A stretch of 64,000 nt of DNA from an uncultured Clostridia bacterium (GCA_934463165.1 CAKSJG010000001.1:285551-349550); one strand, 5' to 3'. Counted from the stretch's first letter, positions 35,688-44,835 are shown. Notes: generated from the sequence alone by a model not told the origin. Translations and numbers: made by a program.

Positions 35688-36596
35688 TTATTGCTGATTG
35701 TTTACACGTTTTTCAAGCTTGAAGTAGAATACCGTCATAACAAGTAGAATAACGAATATTATAACTCCGAGAGCCATTGCGTGCCCTACTCTGCCCGATA
35801 CGAAACCGTATTTATAAAGCTGATAGCCTATGGAGATTGACGCTCCGTTCGGCCCTCCGCCGGTCATTGTCATCGGCTGCTCCAAAACCTGAAATACACC
35901 AATTATCTGATTGACGAACGTCAGAAGAAGAAGCCCCGATATCTGCGGTACGGTTACGTAGCGGATTCTTTGTAGTATTCCCGCGCCGTCAAGGGTTGCG
36001 GCTTCGTAAAGCTCACGCGATACACCCTGCAGCGCTGCGAAATACATAAGCATCGTTCCGCCGAATGAGCTCCATGTCATTTCTATTACTATATAGAGTA
36101 TAACGAAATTCGGGTCATTGAGCCAGCCGTACGGCTTTATGCCGAAGCAGGCAAGCAATGAGTTTAAAAGTCCTGTTGCGTCCGGATAGTATATAAAATA
36201 CCACATCAGCATTACCGCAACTGCCGGGATAACCTTAGGCAGATAAATCAGCACTCTGATTACTTTTTTAAAATGCACCATCTCATTAATCATTATAGCG
36301 ATGATAAGCGGCGGAAGGTAGCCTATAATTAACGACCAAAATACATATTGAAGCGTATTTGCCATTGTCGGCCAGAACTGTGTATCTTTAATGACCTGAA
36401 CATAGTTTTGAAGTCCGATGAATTCCGTTGCCTTGTAGCCTTTCATTCTGAAAAATGACCAATATCCGCCCATAAACGTCGGGCGCCATACAAGCAGATA
36501 AAAGACAAGGACAAGCGGTAAAAGGAGCATCCATGCCCTTACATCTTTGCGTATCCAAGTGAACCTTGAGATACGTTTTTTCTTAACCGATTTCAT
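35688..36596 (-). CDS. Carbohydrate ABC transporter permease (LplB/UgpA/MalF type)
   Basis: This 302-aa membrane protein has an N-terminal basic segment, six predicted helices and the EAA loop Glu-Ala-Ala-Thr-Leu-Asp-Gly-Ala-Gly. LplB-type permeases pair with LplC-type ones and a lipoprotein binding protein. AAGGAGG lies upstream of the ATG. It sits 59 nt after the binding-protein gene and 15 nt before the second permease. Confidence 0.92.
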   Translation of the reverse strand: MKSVKKKRISRFTWIRKDVRAWMLLLPLVLVFYLLVWRPTFMGGYWSFFRMKGYKATEFIGLQNYVQVIKDTQFWPTMANTLQYVFWSLIIGYLPPLIIAIMINEMVHFKKVIRVLIYLPKVIPAVAVMLMWYFIYYPDATGLLNSLLACFGIKPYGWLNDPNFVILYIVIEMTWSSFGGTMLMYFAALQGVSRELYEAATLDGAGILQRIRYVTVPQISGLLLLTFVNQIIGVFQVLEQPMTMTGGGPNGASISIGYQLYKYGFVSGRVGHAMALGVIIFVILLVMTVFYFKLEKRVNNQQ

Positions 36597-36654
36597 TTAT
36601 TGTCTGATCCTCCTTAAATGCAGGTTAATATTTGCCTGCGTTATATGTTAAAAA

Positions 36655-38064
36655 TTAATATGTTATATTATCTAAGAAGTTTGTCTGAAAATCGGAGTTT
36701 GCTTTTTTGAGTATTGCTTTGCAATCTGCATCTTTATCTGTAAGCACCTGCTGAATGCAGTTATCCAAAATACCGTATAAATCCTGTGCACATGCAGGCT
36801 CTTCGGATTGAACTTCAATACTTGTGTCGCTTAACGCTTCATTATAGAGACGAACGTGATTTTTGTTAACATTACAATACTGATCGATAAGTTCTCTCTG
36901 CATCTTTGTGTTCTCGGTATTATCTTTCCAAAGACTCATTCTGTACACTCCGACAAGCTGATTGTTTTCAACCTGACGTTTAAGTTGTGTAGTTGTGTTG
37001 TCTCTCAATTCATCACTAACTTCGGGGCTATATGTCCTCTTATACCATCTGACAACAGCGTCCATCTGATCATCCGTTGCGTTATTAGACACTACAAACA
37101 CAGAACCACCCATTAAAGCAACATGACGCCTGGGTCCTGCAGGTATAGCAACCATACCGAGCGAATTAGGATCCATTCCGTATTGAGCAACACTGGCGTT
37201 TATTGAGCTTGCAGCAATTGCCATTGCAGTGTTGCCTACCGCAATGTTCTGATTAATTTCGTTATTTGTTGTTATTGTGGATTCAGGAAGAACGTTATAC
37301 TTCCATTTTAAATCCTTTACAAACTGAAGAGCGGCAGCACATTCATCGGAATCGAATGTAGCTTTCCATTTGCCGTCACTTGTTTTTTTCATAAAACTTG
37401 TTCCGTATGACCATGCAATATTTGTAAAGAGCCATCCGCCTTCGTTATTTGATGTCGGCAGGCTGAAGCCCGATTTACCGGTTGCTTCTTTAATTTTAAC
37501 GGCAAACTCTGCAAGCTCATCCCAGTTCTTCGGCTGCTTAGGTGTTCCGTCAGCTTCCATAAGGCCGGCTTTTTCAAACATATCAATGTTTACAGCAAGA
37601 CCGAGCGTGTATACATTCCATGGCCAACCAACCATTTCACCGTCACTGTTTTTAACAAGACCCATAACCGTATCGGAAAACTTATCGTACATTTTGTACT
37701 TTTTAAGCACATTTGTCCAGTCGCGGTAGTATCCGCCGTCCGAAATTTTCTTGATTTCAGTCAAAGCAAGCGAGAAGGTTGTCGGAAGCATTCCTGCTTC
37801 AGCCTTGGGATAAAATGACTGAATATCAAACTGCCATGAATCGCCCGTAACTTCGACATCAGGATTTGCCTTTTCAAATTTTTCTTTACCTGCATTCGCT
37901 ATGTCGAGATCCTTGCCCTCCTTTGCAGGCCACGGTGATACGGAAATATGTATTTTGCCGTCACCGCTTTTGTCTTTACCGCCGGAGCATCCCGCAAACG
38001 CACCTGCCGCCATTACGGTTGCAAGAACCGCGGCAAAAACTTTTTTGAGTTTTTCTTTTTTCAT
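36655..38064 (-). CDS. Extracellular sugar-binding lipoprotein (ABC transporter family 1)
   Basis: The first 25 residues form a lipoprotein signal with the lipobox Phe-Ala-Gly-Cys, so Cys25 would be lipidated. The mature part (445 aa) matches the family-1 extracellular solute-binding fold, with a segment beginning Ile-His-Ile-Ser-Val-Ser-Pro-Trp-Pro as the first strand. It should capture oligosaccharides for the two permeases. It is the first gene of the locus, with AAAGGAG 12 nt before the ATG, a strong promoter (38180-38208) and a palindrome in the leader. The ligand is not readable from sequence; uronate-containing oligosaccharide is the guess from context. Confidence 0.9.
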   Translation of the reverse strand: MKKEKLKKVFAAVLATVMAAGAFAGCSGGKDKSGDGKIHISVSPWPAKEGKDLDIANAGKEKFEKANPDVEVTGDSWQFDIQSFYPKAEAGMLPTTFSLALTEIKKISDGGYYRDWTNVLKKYKMYDKFSDTVMGLVKNSDGEMVGWPWNVYTLGLAVNIDMFEKAGLMEADGTPKQPKNWDELAEFAVKIKEATGKSGFSLPTSNNEGGWLFTNIAWSYGTSFMKKTSDGKWKATFDSDECAAALQFVKDLKWKYNVLPESTITTNNEINQNIAVGNTAMAIAASSINASVAQYGMDPNSLGMVAIPAGPRRHVALMGGSVFVVSNNATDDQMDAVVRWYKRTYSPEVSDELRDNTTTQLKRQVENNQLVGVYRMSLWKDNTENTKMQRELIDQYCNVNKNHVRLYNEALSDTSIEVQSEEPACAQDLYGILDNCIQQVLTDKDADCKAILKKANSDFQTNFLDNITY

Positions 38065-38085
38065 ACTGTTTGTTTCTCCTTTCCT

Positions 38086-38100
38086 GCGGTAAATTACCGC
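38086..38100. promoter_or_regulatory. 15-bp palindrome in the transporter leader
   Basis: GCGGTAAATTACCGC is perfectly symmetrical about one base. It lies between the promoter and the start codon of the binding-protein gene, 22 nt upstream of the ATG. It could be an operator for a dimeric repressor or a short RNA hairpin covering the region just before the ribosome binding site. Confidence 0.5.
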
Positions 38101-38179
38101 TGATGTTTGTTTTATTTTTTTGCAAACAGCCTTTGTGAAATTTTACCTGCTTGCACCCCGGGTCTGAACCCTTAAAAGC

Positions 38180-38208
38180 AATATATCATCAAAATGTTTC
38201 AACGTCAA
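38180..38208 (-). promoter_or_regulatory. Promoter for the polysaccharide locus (transporter operon)
   Basis: TTGACG and TATATT are separated by 17 nt on the minus strand, giving a leader of about 110 nt before the binding-protein start. The rest of the 343-nt intergenic gap holds the palindrome at 38086-38100 and a divergent promoter at 38289-38317. Confidence 0.7.
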
Positions 38209-38288
38209 TATGCAGTTTTTAATCTTTTTGCAAAAATTAATCTGATATTAAACTTTTTATTTATTTAAATTCAAACTTAACATTTTTC

Positions 38289-38317
38289 TTGACTTTTTGT
38301 GCAATATTTGTTATACT
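38289..38317 (+). promoter_or_regulatory. Promoter for the membrane AraC regulator
   Basis: TTGACT and TATACT are 17 nt apart, about 90 nt upstream of the start codon at 38408. Confidence 0.7.
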
Positions 38318-38407
38318 TTATACCACAAAACGTTTAAGCTATGATATATTAGGTAATTTTAACCAACAAATTATATTTTTTACAATTTTCAAATCGGAGA
38401 TAAGATT

Positions 38408-40681
38408 ATGAAAGAATTTTACTCAAAATTTAAACCTGCAAATAAGAAAATAATACACAAATTTTTTATCATTTTATTGATTCCCGTAATAATATGCGCC
38501 GCGTTTTCTTATATACTGAATGAGTATTATCTTGAAACTTACGAAACGTATCTTATAAATGCGTATTCAAACGATATGAATTCTTTTTTTAACTCAACGG
38601 AAGAAAAGCTTACGGATTTATATGTTGAGGCAAGATATATGGCTGATGACTCATATGTGACAGATATACTCAATACAGAAGCTGCAGATGAGTTGACTGA
38701 TTCTCAAAACATAATTGAAACCGAAAAACTGCTTAAAAAGACGATTTTGAAGTATTCTTTTTTACATAATATTATTATTGTAAACAAAAATACGGGGATT
38801 GCCGTAAATGAAAACGGAATTTATAACGCAGAGGATTACTTTACCAAAATATATGTATATAATGATTATACATTGGATGACCTGTATAAAAACAAACCAA
38901 TTGCAAACAGTCATAAGATTTTAACCCCATCCGGCGCCGAGCAGACCATATATAAAACCGACAGTCCCATAATCCCCATGCTATATTCACCTATATCTCC
39001 GAACGGAAGCGGACTGATTATATTCAACATTCAGGCACAGATGCTGTATGACTCTTTTTCACAGTTTCATTTTACTGAAAACAGTGCGCACTACATGTTT
39101 AAAAACAATTCGGATGACTACATAAGCAATTCGGGCAAAAAGCTTACGCTTGAGCAAATCGGAAGCAATTACATCGAGGACGGACGGTATTATTTTACAA
39201 CAGACAAGAATATTGACGGCGAAAAGCATCTTATTATATGTTCAAAGCCAAGTATATCGCTGCTCGGGTATTCATATGCAATTGCAATCCCCTACTCCGA
39301 CATACAGTCAAAAAGCAAGCATATACAGACAAACACGATATTTGTGCTTTTTGCAATGATATTTTTGCTTTTGATATTTTCGGTTTATGCGACGGCAAAA
39401 TTCTCGTCACCGTGGAGTAAAATTGCAAATGAGCTGGGATTTAACGATAATGACGGCGGAGAAAAAAATGATACGATATCAAAAATCAGCAGTTCGATAA
39501 CCAATCTTGTGCATCAAAACAATAATTTATCCGACAGGCTGGCTACAATTTTACCGCTGAGTCAGCAGCGTTATATAACAAAGGTTTTGAATTCGCCGTC
39601 TAATCAGATTGACGATGAAGAAGATTACAAATCAATTTTTAACTATGATTATTTTTATTCCATAGCTATAAAGATATCGTCACGGTCGGATGATCTTGAC
39701 ATAACAATGCAATTGTATTCTGAGTTTTATATTGCCATAGAATCCGTTTTGACAGAAAATTTTACGACATTCAGACTGCCGAGCACAGGAAATACGCTGT
39801 ATTTGCTGCTTAATGTTGATGAAAATTGCAGCGAAGAAACAATAGATGAAAAAATCAATCAGATACGCACGCTTTTTAAGGCAGATGAAGAAATCTTGAA
39901 TATATATATCGGTACGGGAGGACTGCAAAAGGGCATTGACGGGCTCAGAATTACGCATCAGATTGCACTTTCCAACCTTACGGATGCTATTAATGCCGAC
40001 AGAATTCAGACAAACGGATCGCATTTGTTTCATGATTATTCTGTTATTGAAAACCTTGACAAGACATTATTTAATTACATCATGGCAAATTATGCCGACA
40101 AGGCGGAAGCGCTTATCAGATCTATTTTTGACGTGAGCAAGGAAAAATCTTTTGAATACAAGCAACTGATATATACTCAGATATTTACAACGCTTAAAAA
40201 AGTGCTTGGCATCAAAAAAATCGAATATCCCGATTTTACTTATGATACAAGTGACGCATTTTTGAAGGAGCTGCTTCAAAAGCCGGATGAAGCCATATGC
40301 GAATACCTGATAAATTTATCGAATTCATGCACGGAGAAAAAATCGCCGACGCTAAAGCTTGATGTAATAAAGGTTATTACGTATATTCAGGAGCATTTCA
40401 GAGAAGATATATCTTTGGAAATGATAGCGGATTTTAATCATGTATCGGCTCCGTATCTTTCAAAACGTCTGAAAAATTCACTTAATATGTCATTTAAGGA
40501 ATATCTTACGGGGCTAAGAGTTGAGGAGGCAAAAGTTCTTTTATGCAAAAATCCCGACATGCCGATACATGAGGTATGCGCAAATTCGGGATTTTTCTCA
40601 AGTGCGTCTTTTACGAGGACATTTAAAGCGAACACGGGGCTTTCACCGCGTGAATACAGGACTTTATACGGGAGAAGATAG
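38408..40681 (+). CDS. Membrane-anchored sensor-regulator with AraC-type DNA-binding domain
   Basis: The 757-aa protein has a transmembrane helix near residues 20-40, an extracytoplasmic domain of about 260 residues (Cache-like in its pattern), a second helix near 305-330, a cytoplasmic linker, and an AraC/XylS HTH domain at about 655-755. The HTH has two helix-turn-helix motifs, the second in Ile-His-Glu-Val-Cys-Ala-Asn-Ser-Gly-Phe, and ends Pro-Arg-Glu-Tyr. Such one-component regulators (YesN/YtdP type) sense extracellular sugars and activate adjacent CUT1 transport genes. It is divergent from the transporter operon, its likely target. CGGAG precedes the ATG. Its 3' end overlaps the convergent esterase gene by 18 nt. 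Confidence 0.88.
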   Translation: MKEFYSKFKPANKKIIHKFFIILLIPVIICAAFSYILNEYYLETYETYLINAYSNDMNSFFNSTEEKLTDLYVEARYMADDSYVTDILNTEAADELTDSQNIIETEKLLKKTILKYSFLHNIIIVNKNTGIAVNENGIYNAEDYFTKIYVYNDYTLDDLYKNKPIANSHKILTPSGAEQTIYKTDSPIIPMLYSPISPNGSGLIIFNIQAQMLYDSFSQFHFTENSAHYMFKNNSDDYISNSGKKLTLEQIGSNYIEDGRYYFTTDKNIDGEKHLIICSKPSISLLGYSYAIAIPYSDIQSKSKHIQTNTIFVLFAMIFLLLIFSVYATAKFSSPWSKIANELGFNDNDGGEKNDTISKISSSITNLVHQNNNLSDRLATILPLSQQRYITKVLNSPSNQIDDEEDYKSIFNYDYFYSIAIKISSRSDDLDITMQLYSEFYIAIESVLTENFTTFRLPSTGNTLYLLLNVDENCSEETIDEKINQIRTLFKADEEILNIYIGTGGLQKGIDGLRITHQIALSNLTDAINADRIQTNGSHLFHDYSVIENLDKTLFNYIMANYADKAEALIRSIFDVSKEKSFEYKQLIYTQIFTTLKKVLGIKKIEYPDFTYDTSDAFLKELLQKPDEAICEYLINLSNSCTEKKSPTLKLDVIKVITYIQEHFREDISLEMIADFNHVSAPYLSKRLKNSLNMSFKEYLTGLRVEEAKVLLCKNPDMPIHEVCANSGFFSSASFTRTFKANTGLSPREYRTLYGRR

Positions 40682-41686
40682 GATCATATTTATATGTTTT
40701 ATAAGTTCATCGGCAATGCGTTTTTCACCCTTTATATTCGGATGACCGAATGCACCTGTTTCATTATCTTCTCTTTTTACATGCTTTATCGGCAAAAATG
40801 ATATATGAGCATCGGTGCATTTTAATTCAGCAATCAGCTCTTTAAGAATCGGAACATATTTTTCATTCATCATGCCGTACATCCAGATAATTTCGGCATC
40901 TTTGGCATCGGTTCTCACCAATTTCACAAATTCTCTTGCGCCTTCTTTAAATTCATCATCCGAAACGCCGCCGCCACAGTCATTTGTACCGAGTGCAATC
41001 ACTATGATATCGGGTTTCGGAGAAAAATCCATTTCAATCGGCAGAAAACGGCTTTTCATATTATAAAATCTTTTGAGCGGCTCAGTTCTGTCACCTGCGC
41101 ACGACGCAACAACTCCCCTACCCGAAACAGCGCACACTCTTGCTTCGGCATTTAAAGCTTCGGAGGTCAGATAAGCATATGACACGGTATAATCATTATC
41201 ACAAATACGGCGTTCTTCGCAATCGGGTTCTGCAAGTGATGCCCATGCGTTTGTTATGGAATCACCGTAAAAATCAATTACCGTCTTTCGCGGTTCGGGA
41301 GCATCCCAAAGCTCAAATTCACCCTCTTTGCCAAGCTCAATACCTGTGACAAGGAGATAATCTTTAATATTATCTATCGGAGAGTAAACCTCTGTTATGC
41401 GAAGAAGTTTAAAAGTATGTACTCCGGATCCTAAATTATCCGTAATAAGAGCTTCATTTGAATTTGATACGGCTGTCTTTTGACGTTTTCCGTCAACTTC
41501 ACTGTACACATATACAGGCATGTCACCTGATTCGGTTTCAAAAAAAACTCTTATAAAATCGCCCGTAAAACGGATTTCAAAACCGGAGCCGACCCAATCC
41601 ATGACAATTTTGCCGCTGTGCAGAGCACACCTGCCGCAAAGCGTTATTTTATCTTTAATTTTTTGTATAGGCAACACCATTTTCAT
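40664..41686 (-). CDS. SGNH/GDSL hydrolase, CE2-like carbohydrate esterase
   Basis: This 340-aa protein has a CE2-like plan: an N-terminal jelly-roll (about 10-125) and a C-terminal SGNH domain. Nucleophile Ser143 is in Gly-Asp-Ser-Ile-Thr, block III is Gly233-Thr-Asn235-Asp, and the catalytic His315 is in Gly-His-Pro-Asn. The usual acid two or three residues before the His is not obvious, and CE2 enzymes are known to lack it. CE2 members remove acetyl groups from sugars. There is no signal peptide, so this one is cytoplasmic. Its ATG overlaps the activase stop by 4 nt (ATGA), tying it to the glycyl radical operon. AAAGG lies upstream. Confidence 0.85.
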   Translation of the reverse strand: MKMVLPIQKIKDKITLCGRCALHSGKIVMDWVGSGFEIRFTGDFIRVFFETESGDMPVYVYSEVDGKRQKTAVSNSNEALITDNLGSGVHTFKLLRITEVYSPIDNIKDYLLVTGIELGKEGEFELWDAPEPRKTVIDFYGDSITNAWASLAEPDCEERRICDNDYTVSYAYLTSEALNAEARVCAVSGRGVVASCAGDRTEPLKRFYNMKSRFLPIEMDFSPKPDIIVIALGTNDCGGGVSDDEFKEGAREFVKLVRTDAKDAEIIWMYGMMNEKYVPILKELIAELKCTDAHISFLPIKHVKREDNETGAFGHPNIKGEKRIADELIKHINMILSSPV

Positions 41687-42492
41687 TCAACCTTTCCGAA
41701 TATTTTATTCAGTTTTCTCATTTTATCTTCAGACGGAATTTCAAAAACGGGAGCATTCATACCAAGCGCTCTGTATTTATTTTCACCCATTTTATGATAC
41801 GGCAGAAGCTCAACATTAATCGGATTAAAAGGCGACAAAAAGTCTTTTATTTTTTGCATTTCTTCGTATGTATCATTAACATTCGGAATGACAGGTATTC
41901 TGACAATTACATTCATGCCGCTTTCAAAAAGTTTTTTTAAGTTTTTTAAAATAAGCTTATTTGAAACGCCTGTATATTTTTGGTGAATATTATCATCATA
42001 TGTTTTTATATCATACAGAAAAAGGTCCGTATAAGGTAAAATTTTTTCAAACCTCTCCCACTCAACACAGCCTGCGGTATCAACGGCAGTATGTATTTGA
42101 GATTTACGGCACATAATCAATATCTCACGCAAAAAATCAATCCGAAGCATGCATTCTCCGCCCGATAACGTAACACCGCCTTTTGATGTATCGTAAAAAA
42201 TTTTATCGGTTATGATGATATCAAAAAGCTCATCAACCGAATATTCTCTTCCGCAAATTTGCTTTGCATCGTTCAGGCATGTGAATTCATCATCTAACAT
42301 ATTGTGATTCTTGCATCTGCCGCATTTTTTACATCTGTCCTCATAAAACATGATTTGTTTTTCCGGGGATTTGCCCTCAGGATTATGACACCACTTGCAG
42401 TCTAAATTGCACCCTTTGAAAAACACTGTTGTACGTATTCCGGGACCGTCTACAAAAGAGTTTTTTTGTATATCAAATATTGTTGCTTTCAT
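41683..42492 (-). CDS. Glycyl radical enzyme activase (radical SAM, PflA family)
   Basis: The 269-aa protein carries the radical-SAM cluster motif Cys-Asn-Leu-Asp-Cys-Lys-Trp-Cys near residue 29, and just after it a ferredoxin-like cysteine insert (Cys-Lys-Lys-Cys-Gly-Arg-Cys, then more cysteines near 70-80). The N-terminal Asp-Gly-Pro-Gly-Ile-Arg-Thr segment is typical of this family. It abstracts a hydrogen from the C-terminal glycine of its partner through S-adenosylmethionine; the partner is the gene 80 nt upstream. GGGAG precedes the ATG. Confidence 0.93.
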   Translation of the reverse strand: MKATIFDIQKNSFVDGPGIRTTVFFKGCNLDCKWCHNPEGKSPEKQIMFYEDRCKKCGRCKNHNMLDDEFTCLNDAKQICGREYSVDELFDIIITDKIFYDTSKGGVTLSGGECMLRIDFLREILIMCRKSQIHTAVDTAGCVEWERFEKILPYTDLFLYDIKTYDDNIHQKYTGVSNKLILKNLKKLFESGMNVIVRIPVIPNVNDTYEEMQKIKDFLSPFNPINVELLPYHKMGENKYRALGMNAPVFEIPSEDKMRKLNKIFGKVE

Positions 42493-42516
42493 AGCAAAAA
42501 TCTCCCATGATTTTAT

Positions 42517-42545
42517 ATTATTGCATATATTTGCTTTAATGTCAA
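42517..42545 (-). promoter_or_regulatory. Possible internal promoter before the activase gene
   Basis: TTGACA is followed after 17 nt by AATAAT in the 80-nt gap between the glycyl radical enzyme and its activase. The -10 match is weak, so the two genes may still be mainly co-transcribed. Confidence 0.35.
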
Positions 42546-42572
42546 TATATTTGTTATAATTAATGCCGTCAT

Positions 42573-44807
42573 TTATTTATAAAAATTTCGCGTAAGCACT
42601 TCTTGCTGCCACTCGGGGGAAAGACTTGTAAATTTTGCGGAAAATCCGCATACTCTTACAATTAAATCCGGATATTTTTCAGGGTGTTTTTGAGCATCAA
42701 GGAGAGTTTCTTTTGAAACACAGTTAAGCTGAAGCGATTCTATTGCCGAATATGCTGTTGCTCTTAAAAAAGCTTCACAAACATTGAGTTTTGTTGTGCC
42801 CGGAAGAATTATATTTATTACGTTATTGCCAGCGAGCTCCGTTTTATCAAGTGACGCCATAGAATTTACAACATCGGTAACATACGGGATTTTTTTCAGT
42901 CTCGACGGTGTAAGACCTTGCGAAAAATAATCACCGTTATAACGCCCGTCGGGAGTTGCAAGAGTTTTTTCTCCCCAAAAACGTATCTCTGTGTATGTCA
43001 TATGGCCAAGATTAATTTTACCGCCATACATACCTTTAAGACCCGAAAGCATATCATACAGATCGGTATTGAATCTTTTTGCAAGGGAACACGATTCCTT
43101 TTTTCCGTCACCCCAGCCGCTGCACAAAAGCGCATCGCTGCGCATTTCATCACAGCCGTACCAATTGTTTCTTACAGCGCCGAGAAGCTGTTTGAGAGAA
43201 TATTTCTTTTTATCAAAACAAAGTGTTTTTATTACCATGAGAGAATCTACAATGTTGGGAAAGCCCACACACATATATTCATCATTATTATATCTTGCAC
43301 CCCTGTCGGTAAAATCTCTTTTATTTTTTATACAATCGCAAAACAAAGATGAAAACAGAGGAATCGGGTCAACTTCATTCCAAATCTGACCGCCCCTTGT
43401 TAAAATTCTTGTTTTTTCGGAAAATAAGATTTTTATGTTATTGCATGTTATGTCATAAACTTCATCAAATGTTTCCGCATCGTCAATCGGTTTGAAAAAC
43501 ATATTTACTTCTTTCATTTTATCTTTTAAGTTATGAATCTGATATTCAAAAACTTTCAGCAAATTTGTATAACTTCCGGCACTTTGACCGCTGCTGCAAT
43601 TCGGACTCATATCCCAGCATCCAGACGCAATATAATCTTTTGCGTCAGTCTCACTTATTCCGCTTTTTATAAGAGCAGGAATAACCGCATCATCATTTTG
43701 ATAAAGAATTGTGCTTGTGCCGTTTATTACAGGTTCATTTATCAAGTCAAAATATTCTTTTGGTGAATTATGAGAATATCTGCACTTGATTTTGGGAAAG
43801 ATAATTTTTTCATCGGCATTTGCTTTTAAAAACATTTTTGTCAATTCATTAAATACGGGATTGCCCGATTCGTCGCAACCGCCGAGAACATATGTATTTT
43901 CAAGTTCGTGATCCGCATAACCTTTCATTTTCATATCATGGTCATAGTGACAGTCAAACGTTATTAAAAAACGGGATATAAGAGAATATGCCTCGTTTTC
44001 CGTAATCAAACCCGATTTAATATCCGATATATAAAACGGATACAAATCAACATCAACACGGCCGAAAGTATTAACTCCGATACCTTCGAGCGAGCCTATA
44101 ACCTTACGCATAAAAGCATAAACGTTCAGCGCTTCATAAAAGCTTTGAGGTTTTTTCCACGGGCAGCGTGCAGCAGATTCCGCTATTCTTTTATAGTTTT
44201 CATTATTCGGATTTGTTTTTAACAGCTTTTCTGCCTTTTGAGCAAATTTCTCACTGATTTTTTTTACACACAGCAATCCCTCACATGCCGATTGCAAAAA
44301 TTCTCTTTCTTTCGGATCATTCGTATTGTCCAAAGCACTTTTCACATCTTTATAAACTCCCTCAAGCCCTTTTTCGAATATCGGCCTGTGATTTATTTGA
44401 AAATGCTGCGCATTATCATTGTATTCACCGCATACCAAATAAAAAAGTTCGCGTCTTTGCCTGCAGGTCAAATCCCACAGTTCTTTATCCTGATCAATAA
44501 ATTTATGTCTGTTTTTCCAATATGTGGCGCCGCCTATATTTTTGCAGCCGTGATATTCTCTTGCGCCATCGGAAAATCCCGGAAGAATACCGGTTTCATA
44601 ATAGAACGGTGAGTTTTCAAATATTACGGGTTCTATCATGTCGGTTATGATTTTATATTGAACAGCTTTCATTTCATACGGTGACATATCATCCGTATAT
44701 TTTTCATCAAAAATTTTCAGTCCGTCATTTAAATATCTTTCGGCATTTTTATATGATGTAACATAATAATATTTTTTCAGTTCATCTCTTAATTTATAAT
44801 AATTCAT
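42573..44807 (-). CDS. Glycyl radical enzyme (PFL superfamily), substrate unknown
   Basis: The 744-aa protein has the C-terminal radical site Arg-Val-Cys-Gly-Phe-Ser-Ala-Lys-Phe, with the radical on Gly721. The active-site loop is Ala-Ser-Gly-Cys-Trp-Asp-Met, placing the thiyl cysteine at 397. Diol dehydratases and choline lyase usually carry Gly-Cys-Val-Glu there, PFL has Cys-Cys-Val-Ser, and benzylsuccinate synthase carries Gly-Cys-Met-Ser. Trp-Asp after the cysteine fits none of these, so the reaction may be new or may use Asp399 as the base. It is shorter than most dehydratases of the family (about 780-850 aa). It is first in an operon with its activase and an SGNH esterase, divergent from an AraC regulator, so it is probably induced by its substrate. 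AAGGAGG precedes the ATG. Confidence 0.88.
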   Translation of the reverse strand: MNYYKLRDELKKYYYVTSYKNAERYLNDGLKIFDEKYTDDMSPYEMKAVQYKIITDMIEPVIFENSPFYYETGILPGFSDGAREYHGCKNIGGATYWKNRHKFIDQDKELWDLTCRQRRELFYLVCGEYNDNAQHFQINHRPIFEKGLEGVYKDVKSALDNTNDPKEREFLQSACEGLLCVKKISEKFAQKAEKLLKTNPNNENYKRIAESAARCPWKKPQSFYEALNVYAFMRKVIGSLEGIGVNTFGRVDVDLYPFYISDIKSGLITENEAYSLISRFLITFDCHYDHDMKMKGYADHELENTYVLGGCDESGNPVFNELTKMFLKANADEKIIFPKIKCRYSHNSPKEYFDLINEPVINGTSTILYQNDDAVIPALIKSGISETDAKDYIASGCWDMSPNCSSGQSAGSYTNLLKVFEYQIHNLKDKMKEVNMFFKPIDDAETFDEVYDITCNNIKILFSEKTRILTRGGQIWNEVDPIPLFSSLFCDCIKNKRDFTDRGARYNNDEYMCVGFPNIVDSLMVIKTLCFDKKKYSLKQLLGAVRNNWYGCDEMRSDALLCSGWGDGKKESCSLAKRFNTDLYDMLSGLKGMYGGKINLGHMTYTEIRFWGEKTLATPDGRYNGDYFSQGLTPSRLKKIPYVTDVVNSMASLDKTELAGNNVINIILPGTTKLNVCEAFLRATAYSAIESLQLNCVSKETLLDAQKHPEKYPDLIVRVCGFSAKFTSLSPEWQQEVLTRNFYK

Positions 44808-44835
44808 TTTTCCGTTCCTCCTTAAATATAGCTAT

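Noticed and set aside
38065..38407. A riboswitch in the 343-nt gap
   Set aside because: I see two promoters and a palindrome but none of the conserved cores of known riboswitches.
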